Positions 25,822-34,790 of a stretch of 64,000 nt of DNA are shown here, in pieces; positions within the stretch are counted from its first letter, which is position 1, and each line of letters begins with the position of its first letter. Under the pieces are notes generated by a model. It searched no databases, had not been told where the DNA came from, and was given only the letters and a program-made list of their open reading frames with translations. Made by a program: the position numbers and the translations under genes. Source of the DNA: Blastococcus sp. CT_GayMR16 (GTDB lineage Bacteria > Actinomycetota > Actinomycetes > Mycobacteriales > Geodermatophilaceae); the NCBI RefSeq assembly GCF_004570875.1, contig NZ_SPQK01000004.1:62001-126000 (forward strand), in the 5' to 3' direction.

Positions 25822-26751
25822 TCAGGCCAGCTGAGGAGCGACCTCGCTCGCCACCAGGTCGAGGTGGTCGAGGTCGGCCAGGTCGAGCACCTGCAGGTAG
25901 AACCGCTCTGCTCCGGCCTCGACGTACCGACCCAGGATGTCGACCGCCTCGGCCGGGGTGCCGGCGACGCCGTGCTCGCGCAGCTCGTCGACCTCGCGCC
26001 CGATGGCCGCCGCCCGGCGGGCGAGCTCGGCCTCGTCCTTGCCCACGCACAGCACGAGCGCCGAGCTGTAGACCAGGGACGACGGATCGCGGCCGGCGTC
26101 CGCGCAGGCCTCGCGGACGCCGGTGAACAGGCGTGCGTTGTCCTCCGCCGAGCTGAACGGCACGTTGAACTCGGCGGCGTACCGGGCCGCCAGGCGAGGC
26201 GTCCGCTTCTTGCCCGAGCCACCCACGATCACGGGGACACCGCCGTCCTGGACCGGCTTGGGCAGCGCCGGTGAACCGGAGAGCTGGTAGTGCTCGCCGG
26301 CGAAGTCGAAGGTCTCCCCCGGCCGGGTGTTCCACAGCCCGGTGATGACGGCGAGCTGCTCCTCGTAGCGGTCGAAGCGCTCGCCGACCGACGGGAACGG
26401 GATCCCGTACGCGGTGTGCTCGGCCTCGAACCAGCCCGCGCCGATGCCGAGTTCCACCCGGCCACCGCTCATCTGGTCCACCTGGGCGACCGAGACCGCC
26501 AGCGGGCCGGGCAGCCGGAACGTGGCGGCCGTCATCAGGGTGCCGAGCCGGATCCGGCTGGTCTCGCGGGCCAGTCCGCCGAGGGTCACCCACGCGTCGG
26601 TCGGCCCCGGCAGGCCGTCCCCGCCCATCGTCAGGTAGTGGTCGGACCGGAAGAAGGCGTCGAAGCCGGTCTCCTCGGTGCGCCGGGCGACGGCCAGCAG
26701 GTCGTCGTAGGTGGCGCCCATCTGGGGTTCGGTGAAGATCCGCAGTTCCAC
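25822..26751 (-). CDS. LLM-class F420-dependent oxidoreductase
   Basis: A 309-residue luciferase-like (bacterial luciferase/F420 family) TIM-barrel enzyme. It opens MELRIFTEPQMGATYDDL and has FRSDHYLTMGG, LGTLMTA, GGRVELGIGAGWFEAEH and VPVIVGGSGKKRTPRLAARYAAEFN, all standard for the F420-binding branch. The substrate is unknown. GTG 26751 is set by TAGCGT six bases upstream. A second F420-type gene in the window, the PPOX gene at 17.6 kb, is broken. Confidence 0.92.
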   Translation of the reverse strand: MELRIFTEPQMGATYDDLLAVARRTEETGFDAFFRSDHYLTMGGDGLPGPTDAWVTLGGLARETSRIRLGTLMTAATFRLPGPLAVSVAQVDQMSGGRVELGIGAGWFEAEHTAYGIPFPSVGERFDRYEEQLAVITGLWNTRPGETFDFAGEHYQLSGSPALPKPVQDGGVPVIVGGSGKKRTPRLAARYAAEFNVPFSSAEDNARLFTGVREACADAGRDPSSLVYSSALVLCVGKDEAELARRAAAIGREVDELREHGVAGTPAEAVDILGRYVEAGAERFYLQVLDLADLDHLDLVASEVAPQLA

Positions 26752-26757
26752 GCCCCG

Positions 26758-26763
26758 ACGCTA
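26758..26763 (-). promoter_or_regulatory. -10 element of the LLM oxidoreductase gene
   Basis: TAGCGT on the minus strand, 6 nt before GTG 26751. The bases between promoter and start almost match those of the aldo/keto reductase gene at 3.09 kb. Confidence 0.65.
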
Positions 26764-26863
26764 ACCAGGCCCCCGCTCCGTCGCCCGGCGGGACCCCTCG
26801 GGGTGTGCTCACCGGCCGGACCGGGCAGGATGATCGCCGAGACGATCTATGGAGGTGCAGCTC

Positions 26864-27925
26864 GTGTTCCGCAAGAAGACGCGCGGTCAGGTCATCGGCG
26901 CCGAGCTCCAGGAGGGCTTCGCCCACATCGGGGTGGCGGCCTCCGAGGCCGGCCGCCTCGCGGCCGAGCAACTCGGTCCCCGGGTCGCGGCAGCCCGTGA
27001 GGCTGCCGGCCCCACGCTCGACGCCGCCCAGAAGGCAGTCGCCCCCAAGGTGGCGGCTGCCATGGCGGCTGCCGCCCCGGCGGTTGCCTCGGCACGCGAC
27101 ACCATCGGTCCCCGGGTGGAGGCCGCCCGCGAGGCGATCGGCCCCCGCGTCGAGGCCGCCCGTGAGGCCGCGGCGCCGCGCGTGGCCTCGGCGGTGGCTG
27201 CCGCCCAGGATGCGGCCAGCCGGGCCGCGGCCGATCTCGGCCCCCGGGTCGAGGCAGCGCAGAAGGCGGCCCAGAAGGCGCTCAAGGACGACGTCGTCCC
27301 CCGTCTGGAGGCTGCCGAGAAGGCGGCCGTCGCCTACGCCGTCCCGCGCGTGGCGGCCGCGCGGGTAGCCGTCGCCCCGGCACTCGAGAGCGCCCGGGAG
27401 ACCCTGGTCGCCGGCGTCGACAGTGCGCGCAGCGAGCTCGAGGCGCGCCGGGCCGAGCTCGTCGCCTCCGCGGAGAAGTCGACGCGGAAGGCACGCAAGT
27501 CGGCGAAGAAGGCGCGAAAGACGGCCGGAAAGAAGCGCCGGGAGTTCGAGAAGAAGGCGACTGCCACCGCCAAGCAGGTCAAGCGCAAGGTCGGCAAGGA
27601 GCCGAAGTCGCGCCGCTGGCCGTGGCTGCTTCTCGCCATGGCCGTCGGCGCGGTCGTGTTCTCCCTGCTCCGCCGCAAGAAGGACGACTCCTGGACCCCG
27701 GCCCCGGCCGGTGACGGTCCCGTGCCCAGCTACCGAGAGGACCCCGTGCCGAGCTCTCCGAGCAATTCCGGCAAGACCGTCTCCGACGCGGAGTTCGCGG
27801 CCGGCGACGCCACCCCTCCCGACACCGACCTGGGCGAGCAGACCGCCCAGATGGCCGAGGGCGACGAGGACGAGACCACCCGCAAGGACGTGCAGGGCCC
27901 CGGCATCGACGGCGACAAGGCCTGA
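26864..27925 (+). CDS. Alanine-rich amphipathic-helix repeat protein with a C-terminal membrane anchor
   Basis: A 353-residue protein of unknown function. Residues 25-190 consist of imperfect 11-residue repeats of the form [11 protein letters not shown] / [11 protein letters not shown], as in apolipoprotein-like or LEA-like amphipathic helices. A coiled-coil segment follows, then a Lys/Arg-rich block (about 205-250), one transmembrane helix (about 253-270, [16 protein letters not shown]) and an acidic Pro/Ser-rich tail. GTG 26864 is chosen over ATG 26849 because GGAGG (26851-26855) sits 8 nt upstream of it. A hairpin separates it from lipA. It could coat a membrane or bind polyanion; neither is shown. 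Confidence 0.8.
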   Translation: MFRKKTRGQVIGAELQEGFAHIGVAASEAGRLAAEQLGPRVAAAREAAGPTLDAAQKAVAPKVAAAMAAAAPAVASARDTIGPRVEAAREAIGPRVEAAREAAAPRVASAVAAAQDAASRAAADLGPRVEAAQKAAQKALKDDVVPRLEAAEKAAVAYAVPRVAAARVAVAPALESARETLVAGVDSARSELEARRAELVASAEKSTRKARKSAKKARKTAGKKRREFEKKATATAKQVKRKVGKEPKSRRWPWLLLAMAVGAVVFSLLRRKKDDSWTPAPAGDGPVPSYREDPVPSSPSNSGKTVSDAEFAAGDATPPDTDLGEQTAQMAEGDEDETTRKDVQGPGIDGDKA

Positions 27926-27947
27926 CCCGCACCGCACCGATCACGCC

Positions 27948-27978
27948 CGCCCCCGCTGTGCTCGTCGCAGCGGGGGCG
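27948..27978 (+). terminator. Hairpin between the helix-repeat gene and lipA
   Basis: Perfect 11-bp GC-rich arms 27948-27958 and 27968-27978 with a 9-nt loop, 22 nt after the stop. Confidence 0.75.
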
Positions 27979-27994
27979 GCGTGCGTCCGGCGGG

Positions 27995-28000
27995 TACCGT
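27995..28000 (+). promoter_or_regulatory. -10 element of lipA
   Basis: TACCGT ends 7 nt before ATG 28008. Confidence 0.6.
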
Positions 28001-28007
28001 GGAGATC

Positions 28008-28982
28008 ATGAGCGAGACGGCGGCACCGGCGCATTCCTCGGGATCCCCGCTCGAGCCGGCCGGCCGCAAACTGCTCCGCCTCGAGGTCCGCAACAGCCAG
28101 GTGCCCATCGAGCGCAAGCCCGAGTGGATCAAGACGCGCCTGAAGACCGGCCCGGAGTACACCGAGCTGAAGTCACTGGTCCGGCGCGAGGGGTTGCACA
28201 CCGTCTGCGAGGAGGCGGGCTGCCCCAACATCTACGAGTGCTGGGAAGACCGCGAGGCCACGTTCCTCATCGGTGGCGACCAGTGCACCCGGCGCTGCGA
28301 CTTCTGCCAGATCGACACCGGCAAGCCCGCCGACTTCGACGCCGACGAGCCCCGCCGGGTCGCCGAGAGCGTCGCCACGATGGGCCTGAAGTACGCCACG
28401 ATCACCGGCGTCGCCCGCGACGACCTGCCCGACGGCGGGGCGTGGCTCTACGCCGAGACGGTGCGCCAGATCCACGCCCAGCTTCCGGGCTGCGGCGTCG
28501 AGCTGCTCATCCCCGACTTCAACGCCGACCCCGACCAGCTCGCCGAGGTCTTCTCCTCCCGGCCCGAGGTGCTCGCGCACAACGTCGAGACCGTGCCGCG
28601 GATCTTCAAGCGGATCCGCCCGGGCTTCCGCTTCGAGCGCTCCCTCTCGGTGATCACGGCCGCCCGCGAGGCCGGCCTGGTCACCAAGTCCAACCTGATC
28701 CTGGGCATGGGCGAGGAGCCGCACGAGGTCGTCGAGGCCATGCAGGCCCTGCACGACGCCGGCTGCGACCTGCTGACCATCACCCAGTACCTGCGCCCCT
28801 CCCCGCGGCACCACCCCGTGGTCCGCTGGGTCAAGCCCGACGAGTTCGTGGGCTTCCAGGCCGAGGCCGAGCGGATCGGTTTTCCCGGCGTGCTGGCCGG
28901 GCCGCTGGTGCGCAGTTCCTACCGTGCCGGCCGGCTGTACCAGCAGGCCGTCGAGGCCCGGGGACTCACGCACCAGGCCTGA
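28008..28982 (+). CDS. lipA: Lipoyl synthase (radical SAM)
   Basis: Inserts two sulfur atoms into protein-bound octanoyl groups. The 324-residue product has both [4Fe-4S] sites: the auxiliary cluster Cys at 67, 72 and 78 ([14 protein letters not shown]) and the radical-SAM CX3CX2C at 93, 97 and 100 ([10 protein letters not shown]). The auxiliary-cluster serine lies in the C-terminal VRSSYRAG. It corresponds to Rv2218; in M. tuberculosis lipB and lipA are adjacent, whereas here about 10 kb separates them. It has its own leaderless-type promoter. Confidence 0.96.
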   Translation: MSETAAPAHSSGSPLEPAGRKLLRLEVRNSQVPIERKPEWIKTRLKTGPEYTELKSLVRREGLHTVCEEAGCPNIYECWEDREATFLIGGDQCTRRCDFCQIDTGKPADFDADEPRRVAESVATMGLKYATITGVARDDLPDGGAWLYAETVRQIHAQLPGCGVELLIPDFNADPDQLAEVFSSRPEVLAHNVETVPRIFKRIRPGFRFERSLSVITAAREAGLVTKSNLILGMGEEPHEVVEAMQALHDAGCDLLTITQYLRPSPRHHPVVRWVKPDEFVGFQAEAERIGFPGVLAGPLVRSSYRAGRLYQQAVEARGLTHQA

Positions 28983-29019
28983 CCTCGCGCCGGTCGTCGG
29001 GGCGAACGCGCCGCGCCCC

Positions 29020-29025
29020 TATCCT
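29020..29025 (+). promoter_or_regulatory. -10 element of the DUF4191 gene
   Basis: TATCCT ends 6 nt before ATG 29032. Confidence 0.6.
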
Positions 29026-29031
29026 GGGGGC

Positions 29032-29865
29032 ATGGCACGCAGCAAGCCCTCAGACGCGACCGCTCCCAGCGGCAAGGCCGGCCGTGGCCCGAAGGACGCC
29101 GGCCGCGGCCGTTCCTCGGGCTCGACCGCTGCCTCCGCCAAGGCACCGAAGCTGGACAAGAAGGGCCAGCCGAAGGTGGGCCGGCTGAAGAAGGTCGCCG
29201 GCCAGGCCCGCATGATCAAGCAGGCCTACTCGCTGACGCGGAAGAACGACCCGAAGCTCCCCTGGATCATGCTGATCGCCTTCGTGGCGGTCGCCGGCGT
29301 CGTGGAGCTCATCGGCATCCTGCTCGGGTCGCCGTTCCTCTTCCTGCCGCTGGCCCTCATCACCGGTGGTCTCGTCGCGCTGATCCTGTTCGGCCGCCGC
29401 GCGCAGGGCTCGGCCTATCGGCAGGTCGAGGGCCAGCCGGGCGCGGCTGCCTGGGTGCTGGAGGGCATGCGCGGCGACTGGCGGGTCAGCTCCGGGGTCG
29501 CCGGCACCACCCAGCTCGACGCCGTCCACCGGGTGCTCGGCCGGCCCGGGGTGATCCTGGTCGCCGAAGGCGTGCCCAGCCGGGTCCGCAACCTGCTCGC
29601 CCAGGAGAAGAAGAAGGTCGCCCGCATCGTCGGGGACACCCCGATCTACGACATCGTCGTCGGTGACGACGAGGGTCAGGTGCCGCTGCGCAAGCTCAGC
29701 AACCACGTGATGAAGCTGCCCCGCAACCTGTCCGCCGCGGAGGTCAACGCTCTCGGCCGGCGAATGAGCGCCATGGGCGCGGGCCGCATGCCGGTGCCCG
29801 GCGGCCCGCTGCCCGGCGGCAAGCAGATGTCGGTGAGCCAGCGCCAGGTCCGCCGCCGGGGCTGA
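29032..29865 (+). CDS. DUF4191 family membrane protein
   Basis: A 277-residue protein. It has a basic, Ala/Ser/Lys-rich N terminus, the conserved KKVAGQARMIKQAYSLTRKNDPKLPWIML, two close transmembrane helices (about 81-100 and 105-124), and a soluble C-terminal domain (PGAAAWVLEGMRGDWRVSSGV ... RPGVILVAEGVPSRVRNLLAQEKKKVARIVGDTP). It corresponds to Rv2219, always found beside lipA. Function unknown. Confidence 0.88.
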   Translation: MARSKPSDATAPSGKAGRGPKDAGRGRSSGSTAASAKAPKLDKKGQPKVGRLKKVAGQARMIKQAYSLTRKNDPKLPWIMLIAFVAVAGVVELIGILLGSPFLFLPLALITGGLVALILFGRRAQGSAYRQVEGQPGAAAWVLEGMRGDWRVSSGVAGTTQLDAVHRVLGRPGVILVAEGVPSRVRNLLAQEKKKVARIVGDTPIYDIVVGDDEGQVPLRKLSNHVMKLPRNLSAAEVNALGRRMSAMGAGRMPVPGGPLPGGKQMSVSQRQVRRRG

Positions 29866-29868
29866 CGC

Positions 29869-30381
29869 TCAGAGCCGGTCGAAGGGCTGCGCGTACCGGA
29901 ACGCGCCCCCGACCGGCCGCCCGGTCAGCAGGCGGGCCTGGAAGTGCTCGCCCCAGGCCGGATCGGGCGCGGCGACGCCGAGGTCCGTAGAGCGCCGGAA
30001 GTCGAAGCGGCGGTAGTAGCCGGGGTCCCCGAGCAGCGCGACCAGCCGCTCGTCGCACGCCTCCGCCACCGCCAGCACGGCGTGCACGAGGGCGGTCCCG
30101 ACGCCGCGACGCTGCAGGTCGGGCTCGACTCCGAGCGGCCCGAGCCCGAGCACCGCCGTCCCGAACGGCTCGAGCCATCCACGGGTGGCGATCACGTGGC
30201 CGGCGATCCGGTCCCCGTCGACGGCCACGAGGGACAGGTGCGGCAGGAAGCCGGCGTCCTCCCTGAGCTCGTCGAGCAGCCGCGCCTGGACGACCGCTCC
30301 CCCGCTCGGGAGTGCGAACGCCGCCTGGTGCAGCGCCCGGACAGCGTCGTGGTCGGCCGGTCGCTCGCGGCGGATGGCCAT
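29869..30381 (-). CDS. GNAT family N-acetyltransferase
   Basis: A 170-residue acetyltransferase. The acetyl-CoA loop is GVEPDLQRRGVGTALVHA, followed by LLGDPGYYRRFDFR, a pattern typical of the YhbS-like branch. The acceptor is unknown. ATG 30381 begins MAIRRERPADHDAV. Its start codon lies inside one arm of repeat copy D, so the repeat forms the 5' leader of this gene and may affect its expression. Confidence 0.85.
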   Translation of the reverse strand: MAIRRERPADHDAVRALHQAAFALPSGGAVVQARLLDELREDAGFLPHLSLVAVDGDRIAGHVIATRGWLEPFGTAVLGLGPLGVEPDLQRRGVGTALVHAVLAVAEACDERLVALLGDPGYYRRFDFRRSTDLGVAAPDPAWGEHFQARLLTGRPVGGAFRYAQPFDRL

Positions 30382-30430
30382 CGTGCAGGGACCCGACGCG
30401 AGCTTGCGAGTGGTGGGGGGCACGGTGGTC
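30376..30430 (+). repeat. Dispersed palindromic repeat, copy D
   Basis: Arms 30376-30386 and 30420-30430 pair over 11 bp with two G-T wobbles. The core reads GCGAGCTTGCGAGTGGTG, almost identical to copy A. The left arm includes the GNAT start codon. Confidence 0.75.
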
Positions 30431-30435
30431 CTTCA

Positions 30436-30855
30436 TCAGTCCCGGACGACGGCGGTGTCGGTCAGCCGGTCGTGCAGTCCGCGACCGTCGGCGTCGACCA
30501 GCAGCGCCGGCACGAGCAGGCACAACAGCGCCGTCCGGACGACGGCCCGCCAGGGCGCCAGCCGCTGCCCCGGCCGTGGGTGGGCCAGGCGCAGGCCGAG
30601 CAGCCGCATGCCCGGGGTCTGCCCGAAGGCGACGAGCGTGAGCACGGTGACGGCGGCGAAGGCGGCCAGCGCCCAGTTTCCCGGCAGCCGTGGCGCGGTG
30701 AACAGGCCGGCGACCAGGGCGGAGGCGATCGCGTCCACGCAGAAGGCGCCGAGCCGGCTCCCGAAGCTCGCCAGGGACCCCCGGCCTTCCGCGGGCAACC
30801 CCAGAGAGGCGCCGCGCACCCGCTGCTGAGAGGGTGGTTCCACGTCCCTGACCAT
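30436..30855 (-). CDS. RDD family membrane protein
   Basis: A 139-residue protein. The RDD domain begins SFGSRLGAFCVDAIASAL with the Arg and Asp of the family name, then has three hydrophobic segments and GQTPGMRLLGLRL, ending LHDRLTDTAVV. It corresponds to Rv2219A next to glnA1. Function unknown. ATG 30855 lies 7 nt after TACGCT on the minus strand. Divergent from glnA. Confidence 0.88.
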   Translation of the reverse strand: MVRDVEPPSQQRVRGASLGLPAEGRGSLASFGSRLGAFCVDAIASALVAGLFTAPRLPGNWALAAFAAVTVLTLVAFGQTPGMRLLGLRLAHPRPGQRLAPWRAVVRTALLCLLVPALLVDADGRGLHDRLTDTAVVRD

Positions 30856-30862
30856 GTCCGCC

Positions 30863-30868
30863 AGCGTA
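30863..30868 (-). promoter_or_regulatory. -10 element of the RDD gene
   Basis: TACGCT on the minus strand, 7 nt before ATG 30855. Confidence 0.6.
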
Positions 30869-30932
30869 GGACCTGACCGCAGCAACACCCGAGCCCGAGC
30901 ACAGCAGCCACCGGCGACACGCCGGAGGCCTT

Positions 30933-30970
30933 GTTACCGCTCCGAAACACTCGGGACACCCGGGGGCAAC
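30933..30970 (+). promoter_or_regulatory. GlnR-type nitrogen box upstream of glnA
   Basis: Four pentamers at exact 6-nt spacing: GTTAC (30933-30937), GAAAC (30944-30948), GACAC (30955-30959) and GCAAC (30966-30970). This fits the two-repeat gTnAC-n6-GaAAC arrangement bound by actinobacterial GlnR upstream of nitrogen genes. Confidence 0.8.
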
Positions 30971-30980
30971 CCCCCGCTCG

Positions 30981-30986
30981 TAACTT
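30981..30986 (+). promoter_or_regulatory. Candidate -10 of glnA
   Basis: TAACTT, 10 nt downstream of the GlnR box and 34 nt before the ATG, leaving a short leader with GGAGG at 31012-31016. Confidence 0.5.
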
Positions 30987-31020
30987 GCGGTTCGGCTGTC
31001 CGCTCACTCCCGGAGGATCG

Positions 31021-32454
31021 ATGTTCAAGAGTCCCGACGAGGTCGCCAAGTACATCAGCGACAACGACGTCGAGTACGTCGACGTCCGCTTCTGCGATCT
31101 GCCCGGCGTCATGCAGCACTTCACCATTCCGGCGACGGCCTTCGGCCCCGACACGTTCTCCGACGGCCTCGGCTTCGACGGCTCGTCGATCCGCGGGTTC
31201 CAGGCGATCAACGAGTCGGACATGCTCCTGCTACCCGACGCCAACAGCGCGTTCCTCGACCCGTTCCGTCGTCACAAGACGCTGAACGTCAACTTCTTCA
31301 TCCACGACCCGATCACACGTGAGGCCTACAGCCGCGACCCCCGCAACGTCGCGAAGAAGGCCGAGGCGTACCTGGCGTCGAGCGGCATCGCCGACACGGC
31401 CTACTTCGGCCCCGAGGCCGAGTTCTACATCTTCGACTCGATCCGGCACTCGACGGGCATCAACGAGGGCTATTACCACATCGACTCGGTCGAGGGTTCC
31501 TGGAACTCGGGTGCGCTGACCGGCGAGAACGGCGGCCCGAACCTGGGCTACAAGACCCGGGCCAAGGGCGGCTACTTCCCGGTCGAGCCCTACGACCACT
31601 ACAGCGACCTGCGCTCGACGATGATGACCAACCTGACCAACGCGGGCCTCGAGCTCGAGCGCGGTCACCACGAGGTCGGCACCGGCGGCCAGGCCGAGAT
31701 CAACTACAAGTTCGACACGCTGCTGCGGTCGGCCGACAGCCTGATGCTGTTCAAGTACATCATCAAGAACACCGCCTGGGCCTACGGCAAGACGGCGACG
31801 TTCATGCCCAAGCCGCTGTTCGGTGACAACGGCTCCGGCATGCACTGCCACCAGAGCCTCTGGAAGGACGGCGAGCCGCTCTTCCACGCCGAGACCGGGT
31901 ACGCGGGCCTGTCCGACATGGCCCGCCACTACATCGGTGGGCTCCTGGCGCACGCCCCGTCCCTGCTGGCCTTCACCAACCCGACGGTCAACAGCTACCA
32001 CCGTCTGGTGCCGGGTTACGAGGCGCCGATCAACCTCGTCTACTCCGCCCGTAACCGCTCGGCCTGCCTCCGGATCCCGATCTCCGGCGACAGCCCGAAG
32101 GCCAAGCGCATCGAGTTCCGCGTGCCCGACCCGTCGGCCAACCCCTACCTCGCCTTCTCGGCGATGCTGATGGCCGGCCTCGACGGTGTGAAGAACAAGA
32201 TCGAGCCGCCGGCGCCGGTCGACAAGGATCTCTACGAGCTGCCGCCCGAGGAGGCCCTGGGCATCGAGAAGGTGCCCGCGTCGCTGGACGCCGTCCTCGA
32301 CCGGCTCGAGGTCGACCACGACTACCTGATCGAGGGTGGCGTGTTCACCCCCGACCTCATCGAGACGTGGATCGAGTACAAGCGGGAGTTCGAGATCGAC
32401 CCGATCCGGCTGCGCCCGCACCCGCACGAGTTCGCGATGTACTACGACATCTGA
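31021..32454 (+). CDS. glnA: Glutamine synthetase type I (beta, adenylylated)
   Basis: A 477-residue enzyme that makes glutamine from glutamate, ammonia and ATP. It has the family motifs [10 protein letters not shown], the ATP region [15 protein letters not shown] metal ligands ([11 protein letters not shown]), NRSACLRIP, and the adenylylation tyrosine in [10 protein letters not shown] (about residue 405), the target of GlnE encoded at 56-59 kb. RBS GGAGG. Likely induced by GlnR under nitrogen limitation through the box at 30933. Its last codons are duplicated at 34.8 kb, with a decaying module in between. Confidence 0.97.
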   Translation: MFKSPDEVAKYISDNDVEYVDVRFCDLPGVMQHFTIPATAFGPDTFSDGLGFDGSSIRGFQAINESDMLLLPDANSAFLDPFRRHKTLNVNFFIHDPITREAYSRDPRNVAKKAEAYLASSGIADTAYFGPEAEFYIFDSIRHSTGINEGYYHIDSVEGSWNSGALTGENGGPNLGYKTRAKGGYFPVEPYDHYSDLRSTMMTNLTNAGLELERGHHEVGTGGQAEINYKFDTLLRSADSLMLFKYIIKNTAWAYGKTATFMPKPLFGDNGSGMHCHQSLWKDGEPLFHAETGYAGLSDMARHYIGGLLAHAPSLLAFTNPTVNSYHRLVPGYEAPINLVYSARNRSACLRIPISGDSPKAKRIEFRVPDPSANPYLAFSAMLMAGLDGVKNKIEPPAPVDKDLYELPPEEALGIEKVPASLDAVLDRLEVDHDYLIEGGVFTPDLIETWIEYKREFEIDPIRLRPHPHEFAMYYDI

Positions 32455-32459
32455 GTCGT
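32416..32459 (+). repeat. Direct repeat 1: glnA 3' end
   Basis: A 44-bp segment from the last 13 codons of glnA to 5 nt past its stop. It is repeated at 34791-34834 with 42 of 44 identities, the last 30 bp being exact. Confidence 0.9.
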
Positions 32460-32492
32460 CTGGGGCCTGCTAGGTCCTGACCGGCAGATCCA

Positions 32493-32539
32493 CACAGCCC
32501 TCGCCACGGGTTCACGAACATCCCCTGGCGAGGGCTGTG
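32493..32539 (+). terminator. Hairpin after glnA
   Basis: Perfect 14-bp arms 32493-32506 and 32526-32539 with a 19-nt loop, 38 nt after the glnA stop and inside the putative inserted segment. Confidence 0.7.
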
Positions 32540-32593
32540 CTTCGTCGTGCGCCGGGTGCGGCGAGAGCCCCGCGACTGCCGATGTCTACGGAC

Positions 32594-32875
32594 TCATCCC
32601 GAGGCCGAGGACCCCACCGGCACACAGATACTGGCGACCAGGTTCAGGCCGAGGCCGCCGTCGGCAGGGAGTCGGGCCACCGCTGGTGTCGGCGGCTGGT
32701 CGCCGGCAGCGTCGCTGACGTCGAGCAGCCACGACGTGCCGAAAGCCGTGACAGCCACGCGCACGCGTCCGCGGCCGTGCCGCAGGGCGTCGGCGGGCGA
32801 TGGCGCGACGCCGATCACGGCTGGGCGCTGCGCCGACCGGTTGAGGCGGACACCGCAATCTTCTGGTCGGTGAAG
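32594..32875 (-). pseudogene. Remnant of an anti-sigma-type HATPase (RsbW-like)
   Basis: The minus strand encodes ADALRHGRGRVRVAVT, WLLDVSDAAGDQPPTPAV and GGLGLNLVASIC, which match the N-box, the central DVSD region and the GGxGL box of RsbW-like ATP-binding proteins. The expected N-terminal helix and the C-terminal strand after ASIC are missing or out of frame. Such ATPases usually partner SpoIIE phosphatases like the one encoded next door on the other strand. It appears decayed; the rest of 32540-32973 shows nothing else recognisable. Confidence 0.5.
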
Positions 32876-32973
32876 CCCCTGAAGACAGCCCGGTCGTACA
32901 CACTGGGCGGGGCTCCGAACACATTGCGTCACGGGCGCCGGCACGGACCACAGCGACCAGAGACCGAGGTCCG

Positions 32974-34745
32974 ATGAACGATCACGGCGTCGAGCGAGCA
33001 GCGAACCCGCAAGGACTGGTCGGCCCGCCGGCGTACGCCCGGCACGCCTTCCGGGACCTGGCCGTCGCAGCCTCGGGGATCGGCACTTTCGACTGGGATC
33101 TGCTCACCGGCACGATGTTCTGGGACGAGCGCCTCATCGAGCTGTTCGGCTACGTCCCGTCGGCGTTCGACCAGTCCATCGAGGCCTTCAACGCCCGCCT
33201 CCATCCCGACGACGTTCCCCGCGTCGGCGCCCTTCTGCAGGAGGCGATCGCCACCAGGGGGAGCTTTCAGGACGAGTACCGCGTGCTGCGGCCCGAAGGA
33301 GGCCACCGATGGCTGGCATCCCGGGGGCAGGCGCTGTCCGACGAGCGAGGCACCACCGTCCGTGTAGTGGGCGCGGCTTGGGACAGCGTCAGCCACGGCG
33401 TGCGGACGCAGTCCGAGCTCACTGGTCCGCGGGAGCGACTGCTGAGCCGGATCAGCGAGCGGCTGGGCAGCACCCAGCATGCAGGTGAGGCCGTCAGGCG
33501 CCTTTCCCAGTTGGTCGTGCCCGAGGTCGCAGACTGGTGCATCGTCACCCTGATCGATGACGACAGGCCGCCGGCTCCCGGCGTGGCCTGCGCACGGTCG
33601 CGTCCTGGCACGCAGACCCGGCCCGGCGCGCGACAGCGGACGCCTACGGCCAGGCGCAGCTGAGCGCGCCCAACGACGACGCGCTCTTCATCCGTGCACT
33701 CCGCACGGGACAGACGCAGATGGTGCCCAACAACGCCACCGAGGAGACCCTGGCGCTGCTCGGTCCGGGGCCGCTGCGCGGCCTCATCACCCTGCTGGCG
33801 CCGGAGTCGCTCGCCGTCCTTCCCCTCCCGGGGCCCAGCGGCCCGGTCGGGATGCTCACCCTCGCCAACAGCGCATCCCGAGGCCCGCTCACCTCCGAGG
33901 AGTTGGCCACGGCCGGCCACGTGGCTGCGCGCGCCGGGCTCGTGCTGGCCAACGCCCGGCTCTATCGCCAGCAGCGGGGTCTGGCGGAAGGGTTCCAGCG
34001 CTCGCTGCTGACACCCCCGCCCCAGTCCGACGTCGTGCAGATCGTCGCGCGGTACGTGCCGGCCGCTCAGGCAGCCGAGGTCGGTGGCGACTGGTACGAC
34101 GCCTTCCTCCAACCCAACGGTGCGATGGCGCTGGTCATCGGCGACGTCGTGGGCCACGACACCCAGGCGGCGGCGGCGATGGGGCAGATCCGCAGCACCG
34201 TGCGCACCATCGGTGCGGAGAGCAACGACGGCCCCGCCGACCTGCTCCGGCGGGTCGACCGGGTCCTGGACACCCTTCAGGCCGGCATCGTGGCCACCTC
34301 CGTCGTCGCCCGCCTGGAGCAGACCGGCGACGGGGAATCCGAAGGACTTACGCAGCTCCGCTGGTCGAACGCCGGCCACCCGCCGCCGGCGACAGTCACT
34401 GCCGACGGTCGTGTGCGGTTGCTCACCGCCGAGCGCACCGACCTGCTGCTCGGGGTCGACCCCGACGCGCCGCGGCGGGAGTCGCTCGTGACCCTGGACC
34501 CGGATGCGGTGCTGCTGCTCTACACCGACGGGCTGGTCGAACGCCGTGACCAGGACCTCGACCACGGGCTCGACCGGCTCCGGCGAACGCTGGCCGACCT
34601 CGCCGGCTGGGACCTCGAGGAGATGTGCGACGAGCTGCTGGCCCGCATGGTGCCGGCCAGCCCCGATGACGACGTCGCCGTGATCGCCGTCAGGGCCCGA
34701 TCGGCACAAACCGGGGTGGACCCGCTCCCGTCGACATCACTCTGA
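32974..34745 (+). pseudogene. PAS-GAF-SpoIIE (PP2C) phosphatase, frameshifted
   Basis: The 5' frame (32974-33663) encodes a PAS domain (SGIGTFDWDLLTGTMFWDERL ... RPEGGHRWLASRGQAL) and the start of a GAF domain (EVADWCIVTLIDDD). Near 33560-33584 the reading passes to a frame one base earlier, as after loss of one base. That frame continues the GAF (RTVASWHADPARRATADAYG) and a full SpoIIE domain (VGGDWYDAFL, VIGDVVGHDTQAA, GHPPP, LYTDGLVERRD, DDDVAVIAVR). Translation could restart at ATG 33720, giving a 341-residue phosphatase with most of the GAF. This may be real decay or a sequencing error. The intact type controls stress sigma factors by partner switching. Confidence 0.8.
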
Positions 34746-34790
34746 CCCGCGCGCATAACCCGGCCGACGCCCGGGTCAGCCACCTAGCGA

